Positions 1 through 8,343 of a DNA stretch of 52,461 nt are shown in pieces. Position 1 is the first letter of the stretch, and each line of letters begins with the position of its first letter. Location: assembly GCA_910584945.1 (NCBI GenBank), contig CAJUDY010000029.1, forward strand, positions 1-52,461. Reading direction: 5' to 3'. The stretch comes from an uncultured Lachnospiraceae bacterium. Its GTDB lineage: Bacteria; Bacillota; Clostridia; Lachnospirales; Lachnospiraceae. The notes under the pieces are model-generated. The model searched no databases, was not told the origin of the DNA, and was given only the letters and a program-made list of their open reading frames with translations. The translations under genes were made by a program, and so were the position numbers.

Positions 1-452
1 ACCGTAGCCATGACAATCCCCAGAATTACTGCCGGAAATGCCTTCCGGAACTTGATTCCCAGCAGAGAAGCGATCAGGGACCCTGTCCAGGCTCCGGTTC
101 CCGGAAGGGGAATCCCCACAAAAAGAACCAGACCCCAAAACTCGTATTTTTCGATCTGTTCGCTCTTGCCCATGGCCTTGTTCTCCAGCTTTTCCACCAT
201 CGGACGGAAAAGCTTCGTCTGTTTGAGCCACTGGAAGATAGGCGTAATCAGGAGGAGGATAAAGGGCACCGGAATAATATTTCCCACCACACAGATCCAG
301 ATTGCTTTTACAATGTCAATATTGAAGGCAGAAGCCGCCAGAAGCCCGCCCCGCAGTTCCAAAATCGGAACCATGGAAATGATAAATACCACCAGTTCCC
401 GGGAGATCCTGCCTCCTAAGACTTCGATAAACCAGGTTACCAGACTGTCCAT
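1..452 (-). CDS. COG2426-type small multidrug export / membrane protein (partial)
   Basis: The gene starts at ATG 452 with an AGAAAGGAA ribosome binding site and runs off the left edge after 150 codons, so the C-terminus is missing. The product is a polytopic membrane protein with hydrophobic segments near residues 15-50 and 55-75. It shows the family motif ELRGG near residue 33 and a proline/glycine-rich PLPGTGAWTG segment near residue 117, both typical of the COG2426 'small multi-drug export protein' family (PF06695). That family name is historical, and transport of a particular drug should not be assumed. It starts 16 bp after the hisC stop on the same strand and is probably co-transcribed with hisC. 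Confidence 0.75.
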   Translation of the reverse strand, partial: MDSLVTWFIEVLGGRISRELVVFIISMVPILELRGGLLAASAFNIDIVKAIWICVVGNIIPVPFILLLITPIFQWLKQTKLFRPMVEKLENKAMGKSEQIEKYEFWGLVLFVGIPLPGTGAWTGSLIASLLGIKFRKAFPAVILGIVMAT

Positions 453-467
453 ATATGAATTCCTTTC

Positions 468-1532
468 TTATGGTCTGCTCATATAGCGCTCCAAAAATAC
501 ATACAGCGCCTCCATCTGTTCCTCCGTTCCAATGGTTACCCGCAGATAGTTGTCAATCCGGGGAAGCGCAAAGTAACGCACATAAATATCTTCCTGTTTT
601 AACGCCTCATATAACCCCTTCGCCTGGTATTCCGGATGAGTAACGAACAAAAAGTTCGTCCTGGAATCAAGACAGCAAAAGCCCAGCTCCTGAAGACGCT
701 TTTTCGCTTGTTCTCTGGTCTTTACAATTTTTGCGGTCGTCTCCTGAAAATATGCCTGGTCAAGCACCGCCTCCACCCCCAGACGAAGCGTCAGCCGGTT
801 CATGGTGTAGGAGTTGAAGGAATACTTTACATCGTTCAGATAACGGATCAAAAGAGGACTTCCGATGGCAAAACCGATGCGCATCCCCGCCATGGAGCGG
901 GATTTGGAAAAGGTCTGCACCACCAGAAGATTTTCATAAGTATCTGTAAGTCTTACCGCCGATTCCGCGCCGAAATCCACGTAGGCCTCATCCACGATCA
1001 CCACACTGTCCGGATTGCGGCGGACGATGTCCTCCACATCCGAACGCCCCATCGCCAGGGAAGTGGGCGCATTGGGATTCGGGAAGACCACGCCGCCGTT
1101 TTCCCGGTAATAGTCTTCCTTCACAATCCTGAAATGTTCATCCAGGGCCGGCGTCTCATAGGGAATCCGGAATACTTCGGCCCACACCGGATAGAAGGAA
1201 TAACTGATATCCGGAAAAAGAACCGGCTTTTCGGAATGAAAAAAGGTCAGAAAAGCCAGAGCCAGCACATCGTCCGAGCCTACGCCGACGAACACCTGCT
1301 CCGGTTTCACCTGATACTGCGCCGCTATTACCTCCAAAAGCTCTGACGACTTCGGGTCCGGATACAGACGAAGCTGATCCGTCCTGAATTCCTTCAATGC
1401 CCGCGTAACGCCGGGCGCGGGGGGATAGGGATTCTCATTGGTATTCAGTTTGATCATCTTCGGCCGGTTCGGCTGATCTCCAGGCGTATACGGAGTCACC
1501 TTCCGGACGTTCGCCTCCCATGAGTTTTTCAT
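468..1532 (-). CDS. hisC: histidinol-phosphate aminotransferase (HisC-type)
   Basis: A 354-residue fold-type I pyridoxal-phosphate aminotransferase of normal HisC length. It shows NENPY at residues 32-36, NPNAPT at 152-157, DEAY at 181-184 and the PLP lysine K210 in FSKSRSMAGMRIG. HisC transfers an amino group from glutamate to imidazole-acetol phosphate in histidine synthesis. Its start overlaps the stop of the upstream DUF2156 gene in an ATGA junction, which suggests translational coupling. No other his gene is in the window, so the substrate could be another amino acid: some Clostridia use HisC paralogues for phenylalanine/tyrosine or cobalamin-arm synthesis. The fold is certain; the pathway assignment is less so. 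Confidence 0.85.
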   Translation of the reverse strand: MKNSWEANVRKVTPYTPGDQPNRPKMIKLNTNENPYPPAPGVTRALKEFRTDQLRLYPDPKSSELLEVIAAQYQVKPEQVFVGVGSDDVLALAFLTFFHSEKPVLFPDISYSFYPVWAEVFRIPYETPALDEHFRIVKEDYYRENGGVVFPNPNAPTSLAMGRSDVEDIVRRNPDSVVIVDEAYVDFGAESAVRLTDTYENLLVVQTFSKSRSMAGMRIGFAIGSPLLIRYLNDVKYSFNSYTMNRLTLRLGVEAVLDQAYFQETTAKIVKTREQAKKRLQELGFCCLDSRTNFLFVTHPEYQAKGLYEALKQEDIYVRYFALPRIDNYLRVTIGTEEQMEALYVFLERYMSRP

Positions 1533-2446
1533 ACATTCTCTCCTTTGTATGCGACGGAACCTTTCTCCACCATAAAAACCGGATGATAGGACAGCTTTGC
1601 TTTCCGAAGGCCCTCTTCGCCGGTATCGTCTTCCCGGTTTACATAAAGATACTGCGACGCCTCATGCTCCAGAAACTGCTGGTTGATTATGGGATACGCG
1701 CCCCGGATATCCGCGTAGGCTTTCTCAATATGCACCACGAAGGTATCTTCCGACACCGGTTCCCCGAGGGTAAAGGCGATGACCTCGCCGCCTGCCCGCA
1801 GAACCCCTCCTTTCAGCTCCAGTTCTTTAAAGAGCCGAAGAGAATTCAAGGACACGCACATCTCCTTATTTTTCTCCGGATCATCCTCACAGCCGTTGAA
1901 TTCTCTCCAGCGCAGGGCCATCTGAAAGCATTCTTCCACATTGTCGTCAGTCAGCGTCTCATAGGTCCAGTCCGGATATGCCGCTTTAAACTGATTGATA
2001 TGGTTCTTCTTTCCGTGGTATTTTTTTCCCGAGAGGTTGATCAGCTTCTCCGTCTCGTAGACATAGTCTTCCACATCCCGGGGCCATTCCACTTCAAACG
2101 CACCGGGAAAATACTGTTCCAGTTCTTCGTATTCTTTTTTGGAAAGACCGTGCATCAAAAAAGGACGACCTTTTTCCCGGCATTCTTCCATCAACCGCGT
2201 AAGCGCAGCCTTGCGGTTCCCGTCGCCCGCCGGGTACGTATAGGAATATTTTCCGTCGAATTTACTGCGAAATACCACGGTTCCCTCAATCTCCGCCCAG
2301 ACCAGGTCATAAAACCTGGCCCACAGATAGATATTGGCGAATGTTCTTTCACATCCCCGGAACCCCTGTCCCTTCAGATGGGAAAGAATGGTCTGCCGAT
2401 CCTGAAGTTCCGGTTTCTTAAATGGAATCTCCATCTTCTTCCACAC
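1529..2446 (-). CDS. DUF2156 (phosphatidylglycerol lysyltransferase C-terminal-like) protein
   Basis: A 305-residue soluble protein that matches in character the DUF2156 family (PF09924), a double GNAT-like fold also found at the C-terminus of MprF lysyl-phosphatidylglycerol synthases. Typical features are the N-terminal CERTFANIYLW segment near residue 32, the KKNHINQF basic patch near residue 152 and the C-terminal motif with YPIINQQF and LRKAKLSYHP near residues 250-290. No membrane-spanning segments are visible, so this is the stand-alone cytosolic form rather than full MprF. It may be an aminoacyl- or acyl-transferase; the substrate is unknown. It lies 2 bp downstream of the nucleotidyltransferase gene and overlaps hisC, so these genes look like one operon. 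Confidence 0.8.
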   Translation of the reverse strand: MWKKMEIPFKKPELQDRQTILSHLKGQGFRGCERTFANIYLWARFYDLVWAEIEGTVVFRSKFDGKYSYTYPAGDGNRKAALTRLMEECREKGRPFLMHGLSKKEYEELEQYFPGAFEVEWPRDVEDYVYETEKLINLSGKKYHGKKNHINQFKAAYPDWTYETLTDDNVEECFQMALRWREFNGCEDDPEKNKEMCVSLNSLRLFKELELKGGVLRAGGEVIAFTLGEPVSEDTFVVHIEKAYADIRGAYPIINQQFLEHEASQYLYVNREDDTGEEGLRKAKLSYHPVFMVEKGSVAYKGENV

Positions 2447-2448
2447 TC

Positions 2449-3381
2449 CTATTGTAAACTTACTTCGTCAAACAATTTTTCTTTGTAAATCCCCGCTGCC
2501 ACCAGCTCCTGGAAAGAGCGGATGACCGCCGGTTTGTCCTCTTTGTAAGTGACGCCGAACCACTTATCGCCAGATCTTAGCACGGTCACATTGGCGATCT
2601 CTCTCTTGATCAGTTCATCCATAATCGTCGGAATCAGATATTCGCCCTTTGTCTGGTCCGAAAGTCCCGCGAGGAAATCGGCGAAGCCGTCCTCCAGCAC
2701 CGGAAAGATCTCCGGAGTCAGTCCCCACATATTCATGGATACCGAGCACTGTGCATCCACGGGCTTTAACGTACCGTCTTCCGACTGTACCGCTGCTCCG
2801 CCTTTTGTTTTCACAATATTCTTCGTCTCGGTCACCCGGGTCAGATGGTTTTTCTCATCCACGCTGCAGATTCCTCTGGTCACTCCGCCATTCTCGCTCA
2901 AGGTATTGCCCAGAAGAAATCCTGCCATACAGAATTCCATAGGTCCCTCTGACCCGTGGTCTTCCACCAGATAATCGTGCACCTTTACAAAGGCTTCTTT
3001 TCCATAATAATCGTCTGCATTGATCACGACAAACGGTTCCTTTACCAGGTCTTTGCAGCAGAGAATTGCCTGACCGGTTCCCCAGGGCTTGGTCCGGCCT
3101 TCCGGCATTGTGAAGCCGGTGGGCAGATCCCAAAGCTCCTGAAAAGCATACGCCGTCTCAATGTGCTTCTCCATCCGGTTTCCGATCACCTCCCGGAAAT
3201 CCTTTTCCAGATCCTTCCGGATGATAAACACTACTTTATTAAATCCTGCCTCAATGGCGTCGTGAATGGAATAATCGATGATGATCTCCCCGGACGGCCC
3301 TACCGGCTCCAGCTGCTTGATCCCTCCGCCGAACCGGCTTCCAATTCCTGCCGCCATAACGACCAGTGTTGTCTTCTTCAT
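2449..3381 (-). CDS. sugar-phosphate nucleotidyltransferase family protein
   Basis: A 310-residue NTP_transferase-type enzyme. The N-terminus carries the signature VVMAAGIGSRFGGGIKQL (residues 7-24), a variant of the nucleotide-binding GGxGxRxxxxTxxxPK loop of UTP/dTTP:glucose-1-phosphate transferases. NADDYYG near residue 121 is the metal-binding aspartate region, and TKPWGTGQA near residue 97 is the base/ribose contact. The start has an AGGAGGG ribosome binding site. The family makes NDP-sugars for cell-surface polymers, but here the sugar is not evident and no glycosyltransferase is adjacent. It sits between glmM and the DUF2156 gene on the same strand. Many Clostridia carry this 'nucleotidyltransferase' with no assigned role. 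Confidence 0.8.
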   Translation of the reverse strand: MKKTTLVVMAAGIGSRFGGGIKQLEPVGPSGEIIIDYSIHDAIEAGFNKVVFIIRKDLEKDFREVIGNRMEKHIETAYAFQELWDLPTGFTMPEGRTKPWGTGQAILCCKDLVKEPFVVINADDYYGKEAFVKVHDYLVEDHGSEGPMEFCMAGFLLGNTLSENGGVTRGICSVDEKNHLTRVTETKNIVKTKGGAAVQSEDGTLKPVDAQCSVSMNMWGLTPEIFPVLEDGFADFLAGLSDQTKGEYLIPTIMDELIKREIANVTVLRSGDKWFGVTYKEDKPAVIRSFQELVAAGIYKEKLFDEVSLQ

Positions 3382-3432
3382 ATGTCCCTCCTGTATCTGT
3401 TTCCTTTTATCGGGATTGGTACTGCCTGTTGT

Positions 3433-4767
3433 CTACATCACCCGTTTCATTGTGTCGATGACTTTGGATACATACTGCTCGCACAGTTCCTGGGTGGTCG
3501 CTTCCACCATCACCCTAAGAAGCGGCTCTGTCCCGCTCTCCCGCACCAGAATCCGTCCGTCGCTGCCCAGCGCTTCCTCCACCTCTTTGATGGCGGCCAT
3601 CACTTCCGGATGCTCCAGCACCGCCTTTTTGTCGGTCACCCGAAGGTTCTCAAGAAGCTGGGGATAAATCTTTACCTCCGACGCCAGAGTACCCAGGGTT
3701 GTTTTCTTCTCCAGCAGGACTTCCATAATTTTTAGAGAAGTCAGGATGCCGTCTCCGGTGGTCGCGTGCTTGCTGAAAATAATATGCCCCGACTGCTCGC
3801 CTCCTAAACGGTATCCGTGCTCCATCATGTTTTCAAATACATATTTGTCGCCGACCTTCGTCTTCTGATAAGAAAGCCCAGCTTTGTCGCAGGCTTTATA
3901 AAGTCCGATATTGGACATAATCGTGGTGACGATCATATCGTCTTTGAGCTGTCCGATCTCTTTCATATATTTTCCGCAAATATAGAGGATCAGATCGCCG
4001 TCCACCACACGGCCGTGCTCATCCACCGCCAGACAGCGGTCCGCGTCTCCGTCATAGGCAAAGCCCACATCCAGTCCCTTTTCCTTTACAAACGCCTGCA
4101 GGGCTTCTATATGGGTGGAACCGCAGTCTTTGTTGATATTGGTTCCGTCCGGATCGTTGTGAATCACATAAGTCTTGGCTCCCAGGGCGTCGAAGACGCT
4201 CTTGGCGATGGCGGACGCGCTGCCGTTGGAGCAGTCAAGCCCCACCCGCATGGTCTTGAAGGATCTGGTGGGCAGAGAGATCAGATAGCCGATATAGCGG
4301 TTTCTTCCGGCAGAAAAGTCCACCGTACGCCCGATGTGCTCCTTCGTGGCCAGCGGAATTTCTTCTGCATTGCCATCAATATAGGCTTCGATCTTTTCTT
4401 CCACCGACGCTTCCAGCTTATAGCCCATATTGTTGATCACCTTAATGCCGTTATCGTAAAAGGGATTGTGGCTGGCGGAGATCATGATGCCGCAGTCAAA
4501 GCCTTCTGTGCGCACCACATAAGAGACGCTGGGCGTCGTGGTGACATGCAGAAGATACACATCCGCCCCGGAAGCCGTGAGCCCTGCCACCAGCGCGTAC
4601 TCGAACATATAGCTGGATCTTCTGGTATCCTTTCCGATCACCACCTGGGTTTTGTGGTCCTGACCGTAATACCATCCAAGAAAGCGCCCAACTTTGAAGG
4701 CGTGCTCCACGGTCAGATTTACATTCGCTTCTCCCCGAAAACCGTCGGTTCCAAAATATTTTCCCAT
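3433..4767 (-). CDS. glmM: phosphoglucosamine mutase
   Basis: GlmM converts glucosamine-6-phosphate to glucosamine-1-phosphate, the step before UDP-GlcNAc in peptidoglycan synthesis. The 444 residues match the usual length. The start KYFGTDGFRG (residues 3-12), the phosphoserine loop ISASHNP with catalytic S99, the magnesium loop DGDADRC near residue 240 and the C-terminal phosphate-binding RESGTEPLLRVM segment are all present. The ATG is preceded by AGGAGG. The protein is cytosolic and should be activated by phosphorylation of S99. A paralogous phosphomannomutase is unlikely because of the FGTDGFRGEAN opening. Confidence 0.95.
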   Translation of the reverse strand: MGKYFGTDGFRGEANVNLTVEHAFKVGRFLGWYYGQDHKTQVVIGKDTRRSSYMFEYALVAGLTASGADVYLLHVTTTPSVSYVVRTEGFDCGIMISASHNPFYDNGIKVINNMGYKLEASVEEKIEAYIDGNAEEIPLATKEHIGRTVDFSAGRNRYIGYLISLPTRSFKTMRVGLDCSNGSASAIAKSVFDALGAKTYVIHNDPDGTNINKDCGSTHIEALQAFVKEKGLDVGFAYDGDADRCLAVDEHGRVVDGDLILYICGKYMKEIGQLKDDMIVTTIMSNIGLYKACDKAGLSYQKTKVGDKYVFENMMEHGYRLGGEQSGHIIFSKHATTGDGILTSLKIMEVLLEKKTTLGTLASEVKIYPQLLENLRVTDKKAVLEHPEVMAAIKEVEEALGSDGRILVRESGTEPLLRVMVEATTQELCEQYVSKVIDTMKRVM

Positions 4768-4872
4768 AATTCCTCCTATTTATAGTTCCGCATCCGCCCC
4801 GGTGTCTGGAAGCATTTTCCATCACTTCGTTCCGTAAAATCCTTCCGGAGCGACCTTCGGGCAGATGCCGTT

Positions 4873-5949
4873 TTAGTTCTGATCTTCCAGTCTGCTTAAG
4901 CGTTTTGCCTGATCCGCTGCGATACAGGCGTCCAGAATCTCCTGAATATCTCCGTTCATGATCTTGTCAAGTTTATATAACGTCAGATTGATCCGGTGAT
5001 CCGTCACGCGCCCCTGGGGGAAATTATACGTCCGGATCTTCTCCGAGCGGTCGCCGGTGCCGATCTGACTCCTTCTGGCTTCCGCCTCCGCGTCATGGGC
5101 CTTCTGGCACTCGATGTCATAAAGCTTCGCCCGAAGCAGAGCAAACGCCTTCGCTTTATTCTGAAGCTGAGACTTTTCCGTCTGGCTGTAAACGACGATT
5201 CCCGTGGGATAGTGGGTCAGGCGCACCGCCGAATCCGTGGTATTGACGCACTGTCCGCCGTTGCCGGAGGCTCTCATGACGTCGATGCGGATATCCTTTT
5301 CATCAATCTGCACATCCACTTCCTCCGCCTCGGGCATCACCGCTACCGTGATTGTGGATGTGTGGATTCTGCCGCCGGACTCCGTCTCGGGCACCCGCTG
5401 CACCCGGTGAACGCCGGACTCATACTTCATCACCGAGTAGGCGCCCTGACCGTTGATCATAAAAGTCACGCTCTTCATGCCGCCGATTCCGATCTCATCC
5501 GCCTCCATCACTTCCACCTTCCAGCGTCTGGTTTCCGCGTAATGGGCATACATCCGGTAGATCTCCGCCGCGAACAGGGCCGCCTCGTCGCCTCCCGCTC
5601 CGGCGCGGATCTCCACAATCACATTTTTATCATCGTTGGGATCTTTGGGCAGAAGAAGAATCTTAAGCTCCTGCGTAAGCTCTCCGGCCCGCTTCTTGGC
5701 GTCGGCCAGCTCTTCTTTGAGCATCTCCCGCATCTCCTCGTCGGATTCTCCCTCCAGCATCCCAAGACTGTCTTCGATGGTTTCCTGACACTTCTTGTAT
5801 TCCAGATAGGCGTCCACCAGCTGCTGTAAGTCCGCCTGCTCCTTCATCAGTTTGCGGAACCGGTTCTGATCATTGACGACAGAAGGTTCTGTCAGTTCAT
5901 TCGTGATCTCCTCGTACCGCCTCACCAGATCTTCTAATCGGTCAAACAT
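4873..5949 (-). CDS. prfA: peptide chain release factor 1
   Basis: Class I release factor RF1, recognising UAA and UAG stop codons on the ribosome. It has 358 residues, the standard length. The GGQ peptidyl-tRNA hydrolysis motif is at about residues 229-231 inside RASGNGGQCVN, and the preceding domain contains the anticodon-mimic segment around residue 185. The glutamine of GGQ is the methylation target of PrmC, encoded immediately downstream. GGAGG precedes the ATG. Order DUF1385-prmC-prfA after rpmE is common in Clostridia. Because RF1 reads UAG, the amber codon in the BCCT gene at 40821 should terminate efficiently unless suppressed. Confidence 0.97.
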   Translation of the reverse strand: MFDRLEDLVRRYEEITNELTEPSVVNDQNRFRKLMKEQADLQQLVDAYLEYKKCQETIEDSLGMLEGESDEEMREMLKEELADAKKRAGELTQELKILLLPKDPNDDKNVIVEIRAGAGGDEAALFAAEIYRMYAHYAETRRWKVEVMEADEIGIGGMKSVTFMINGQGAYSVMKYESGVHRVQRVPETESGGRIHTSTITVAVMPEAEEVDVQIDEKDIRIDVMRASGNGGQCVNTTDSAVRLTHYPTGIVVYSQTEKSQLQNKAKAFALLRAKLYDIECQKAHDAEAEARRSQIGTGDRSEKIRTYNFPQGRVTDHRINLTLYKLDKIMNGDIQEILDACIAADQAKRLSRLEDQN

Positions 5950-6003
5950 CTCTTTCCTCCATCATTTCTATGTTCTCAGGCATTCACAGTTCCGCCTGCG
6001 TCT

Positions 6004-6837
6004 TTACCGTTCCTTCAGCCGTCCGTATATCACACGGTCAAGTCCCGCCAGATCTTTCTTTATCTGAATTCCCATAAAATCCTGCAAAAGCATCTCTCTG
6101 ACCGCTTCCGCCTGATCATATCCAATTTCAAAAAACAACATGCCCTGGGGCTTCAGATATGCCGGACTCTGCCTGATGATCTCTCTGTAATAAAAAAGTC
6201 CATCTTCTCTTCCGTCCAGGGCCATCCTGGGCTCATGTTCCCGCACTTCCTCCATCAGCGTGTCAACGACCGCCGAAGGAATGTAGGGGGGATTGGACAG
6301 GATACAGTCATAACGCCCCTCCACTCGTTCAAACAAGTTGCTTTGTAAAAATTCCGCCTCCATGTTCAGTTGATTCCGGTTCTTTTCCGCAACCGCAAGG
6401 GCTCCGGGGGACAGGTCCGCACCGACTCCCCTGATCCCCGGCGCCAGTTTAAGAACAGCAAGGAGGATACAGCCGGAGCCGGTGCAAAGATCCAGAATCT
6501 CCATACCCGATGAGAGAGACTTGACGGCTTCTTCCACCAGGATCTCTGTATCCTGTCTTGGAATCAACACCTGCTCATTCACATAAAAAGAATATCCCAT
6601 AAATTCCTGGGTTCCGGTCAGATACTGCAGCGGGATATGGCTGCTTCTCTTCTCCAAGAGTTCCCGGTAGCTTTCGATCTGTCTTTCCTTTGCCGGACAG
6701 TCCTGGCAGAGATAATACCGGCTCCTTTTCATGCCGGTCACATATTCCAGAAGATACCAGGCGTCCAGTTCCCACTCTTCGATCCCGGCCAAACGGAGAC
6801 GTTCCTTTCCTTCCAGGAGAAGCGAACCAAAGGTCAT
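6004..6837 (-). CDS. prmC: peptide chain release factor N5-glutamine methyltransferase
   Basis: A SAM-dependent methyltransferase that modifies the GGQ glutamine of release factors. Of about 277 residues, the N-terminal helical part is followed by the Rossmann domain with the SAM-binding DLCTGSGCILLAV near residue 113 and the diagnostic NPPYIP motif near residue 184, which binds the target glutamine amide. The ATG at 6837 overlaps the upstream stop codon as TGATG; an in-frame GTG at 6840 is an alternative start. It is translationally coupled to the DUF1385 gene and lies 54 bp before prfA, its substrate gene. Confidence 0.95.
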   Translation of the reverse strand: MTFGSLLLEGKERLRLAGIEEWELDAWYLLEYVTGMKRSRYYLCQDCPAKERQIESYRELLEKRSSHIPLQYLTGTQEFMGYSFYVNEQVLIPRQDTEILVEEAVKSLSSGMEILDLCTGSGCILLAVLKLAPGIRGVGADLSPGALAVAEKNRNQLNMEAEFLQSNLFERVEGRYDCILSNPPYIPSAVVDTLMEEVREHEPRMALDGREDGLFYYREIIRQSPAYLKPQGMLFFEIGYDQAEAVREMLLQDFMGIQIKKDLAGLDRVIYGRLKER

Positions 6838-7799
6838 CACGGTTCCTCTTCCTCTGTTTCCTCCTCTTCCTCCATCGGCTGATAGCCCAGGAAGGTTCTC
6901 CAGTCAAAGACCGCCTCCACTGCTTTTATGGCGACTTCGATCATATCGTCCTCCGGCTCCTTCGTGGTCAGCATCTGCATCCCCTTTCCCGGAAGGCTCA
7001 AAAGCCTGACCAGAGGACTCTCGCTTCTTCCGGCCAGCCGGATGAACTCATAGGACACCCCCGCGATCACCGGGATCAGAAGGATACGGAACAAAACCCG
7101 AAGGGCCGGCGACTCCACACGGATGAAGATAAAAAATACAATGCTGATGACCATGACGATGAACAGAAAGCTGGTGCCGCATCTTGCGTGATAGCGGGAA
7201 CTTTTGCGTACATTTTTCACATTCAGTTCTCTTCCCCGCTCGATACAGTTGATGCACTTGTGCTCCGCGCCATGATACATATAGACTCTCCGGATATCCT
7301 TCATGGAAGAGATCAGCACCACATAGAGCACAAAAAGCCCCAGACGGATACCGCCCTCCACGATTGCCAGAAGCGTATTACTCACGATATAATCCCGGAA
7401 AAACCCGGAAATATAGTAAGGCAGAACCATGAAGATCGCCACTGCCATGACGATGGAGAAGGCCACCGTCGCTCCCATGACCACCTTCTCTGCCTTCTCG
7501 CCCAGTATTTTCAAAAGGAACTTCTCAAATCTTCCCGGCTCCTGTTCGTCCTCTTCCTCATAAAAGCCTGCGGAAAACGTCAGTGTCTCCATGCCCAGCA
7601 CCAGAGAATCCACAAAGTTCACCACGCCGCGGATCAGCGGCCACTTGGCCCACGCATGACCGGCTCCGATGCCTTCATGTTCATTGACCTGAACCTCAAT
7701 CTCTCCATCCGGCTTTCGCACCGCTACAGAATACTGGCTTTTATTCTTCATCATAATGCCTTCGAGCACTGCCTGGCCGCCAATTCCTGATGGTTTCAA
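6837..7799 (-). CDS. DUF1385 domain-containing membrane protein (YqhQ-like)
   Basis: A 320-residue integral membrane protein of the DUF1385 family (PF07136). The N-terminus GGQAVLEGIMMK (residues 7-18) and the central motif YHGAEHKCINCIE near residue 175 are family hallmarks. Three to four hydrophobic segments are visible around residues 105-160 and 205-245. The C-terminus is very acidic. It begins with TTG at 7799, seven bases after AAGGAAG. In Firmicutes it is nearly always next to rpmE, prmC and prfA, as here, but the biochemical function is unknown; the conserved HxxExK and CxxC-like residues suggest metal binding (inference). Confidence 0.85.
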   Translation of the reverse strand: MKPSGIGGQAVLEGIMMKNKSQYSVAVRKPDGEIEVQVNEHEGIGAGHAWAKWPLIRGVVNFVDSLVLGMETLTFSAGFYEEEDEQEPGRFEKFLLKILGEKAEKVVMGATVAFSIVMAVAIFMVLPYYISGFFRDYIVSNTLLAIVEGGIRLGLFVLYVVLISSMKDIRRVYMYHGAEHKCINCIERGRELNVKNVRKSSRYHARCGTSFLFIVMVISIVFFIFIRVESPALRVLFRILLIPVIAGVSYEFIRLAGRSESPLVRLLSLPGKGMQMLTTKEPEDDMIEVAIKAVEAVFDWRTFLGYQPMEEEEETEEEEP

Positions 7800-7835
7800 T
7801 CTGTCACTTCCTTTATCTTATATTTTCCTTTATGT

Positions 7836-7873
7836 ATGATACCACGGATTGCTCCTTTTGACCCTGGTATCAT
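7836..7873. repeat. short palindromic intergenic repeat (GGGTCAAAAG family), copy 1
   Basis: Perfect 9-bp outer inverted repeat ATGATACCA / TGGTATCAT with an inner CCTTTTGACCCT. The same vocabulary recurs at 15551-15595 and 49669-49690, which marks a dispersed repeat rather than a gene-specific signal. It lies between the DUF1385 gene and the rpmE terminator. Confidence 0.6.
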
Positions 7874-7887
7874 ATTTTCTCCTTGAA

Positions 7888-7923
7888 GTAAAAATAGGTT
7901 GAGATTATTCATAACCCCAACCT
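7888..7923 (-). terminator. intrinsic terminator of rpmE
   Basis: Read on the minus strand, an 11-bp stem (AGGTTGGGGTT paired with AATCTCAACCT, two G-U pairs) with loop ATGAAT is followed by ATTTTTA. It lies 16 bp after the rpmE stop codon and separates rho-rpmE from the DUF1385-prmC-prfA group. Confidence 0.85.
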
Positions 7924-7938
7924 GTCTTTTACGCTGCC

Positions 7939-8142
7939 TTATTTGTTGATACCATATTTACGATTGAACTTGTCAATACGTCCCCGGGCCGCCGCTACTT
8001 TCTGCTGCCCTGTATAGAAAGAGTGGCACTTGGAGCAGATCTCCACGTGGATGTCTTTCTTGGTAGAACCTGTCACAAACGTATTGCCGCAGTTGCAGGT
8101 TACGGTTGCCTGATAATAATTCGGATGGATTCCTTCTTTCAT
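7939..8142 (-). CDS. rpmE: 50S ribosomal protein L31 (zinc-binding type)
   Basis: A 67-residue ribosomal protein L31. The start at ATG 8142 is supported by AGAGGTG six bases upstream and by the conserved MKEGIHPNY opening; the frame stays open further upstream but that extension does not look like L31. Cysteines C16, C18, C36 and C39 form the CxC...CxxC zinc site of the 'C+' type L31, which is replaced by a zinc-free paralogue in many bacteria under zinc limitation. It lies downstream of rho on the same strand, the usual Firmicutes order, and ends at its own terminator. Confidence 0.95.
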   Translation of the reverse strand: MKEGIHPNYYQATVTCNCGNTFVTGSTKKDIHVEICSKCHSFYTGQQKVAAARGRIDKFNRKYGINK

Positions 8143-8343
8143 GTTTTCACCTCTTTCATTCTTCTGTGAACTTCTGGCATCTTCCAATTCCCGGCCAATG
8201 CCGCTCCGATGGTTCCACGGCAAGCTATCCCGGACTATCCCCACAAGTCCCTGTGGTTGTGTGATGATTCCGTGCAAAAAGCCACTTCTCTTCACGCTAT
8301 CTTGATGATTATAGCACACGAAATCCACCGATGCAAGTTCTTT

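Noticed and set aside
8143..8343. L31 autoregulatory leader or zinc-responsive site between rho and rpmE
   Set aside because: Only a weak CCACA/TGTGG stem was seen. There is no Zur-like palindrome and no convincing leader structure.
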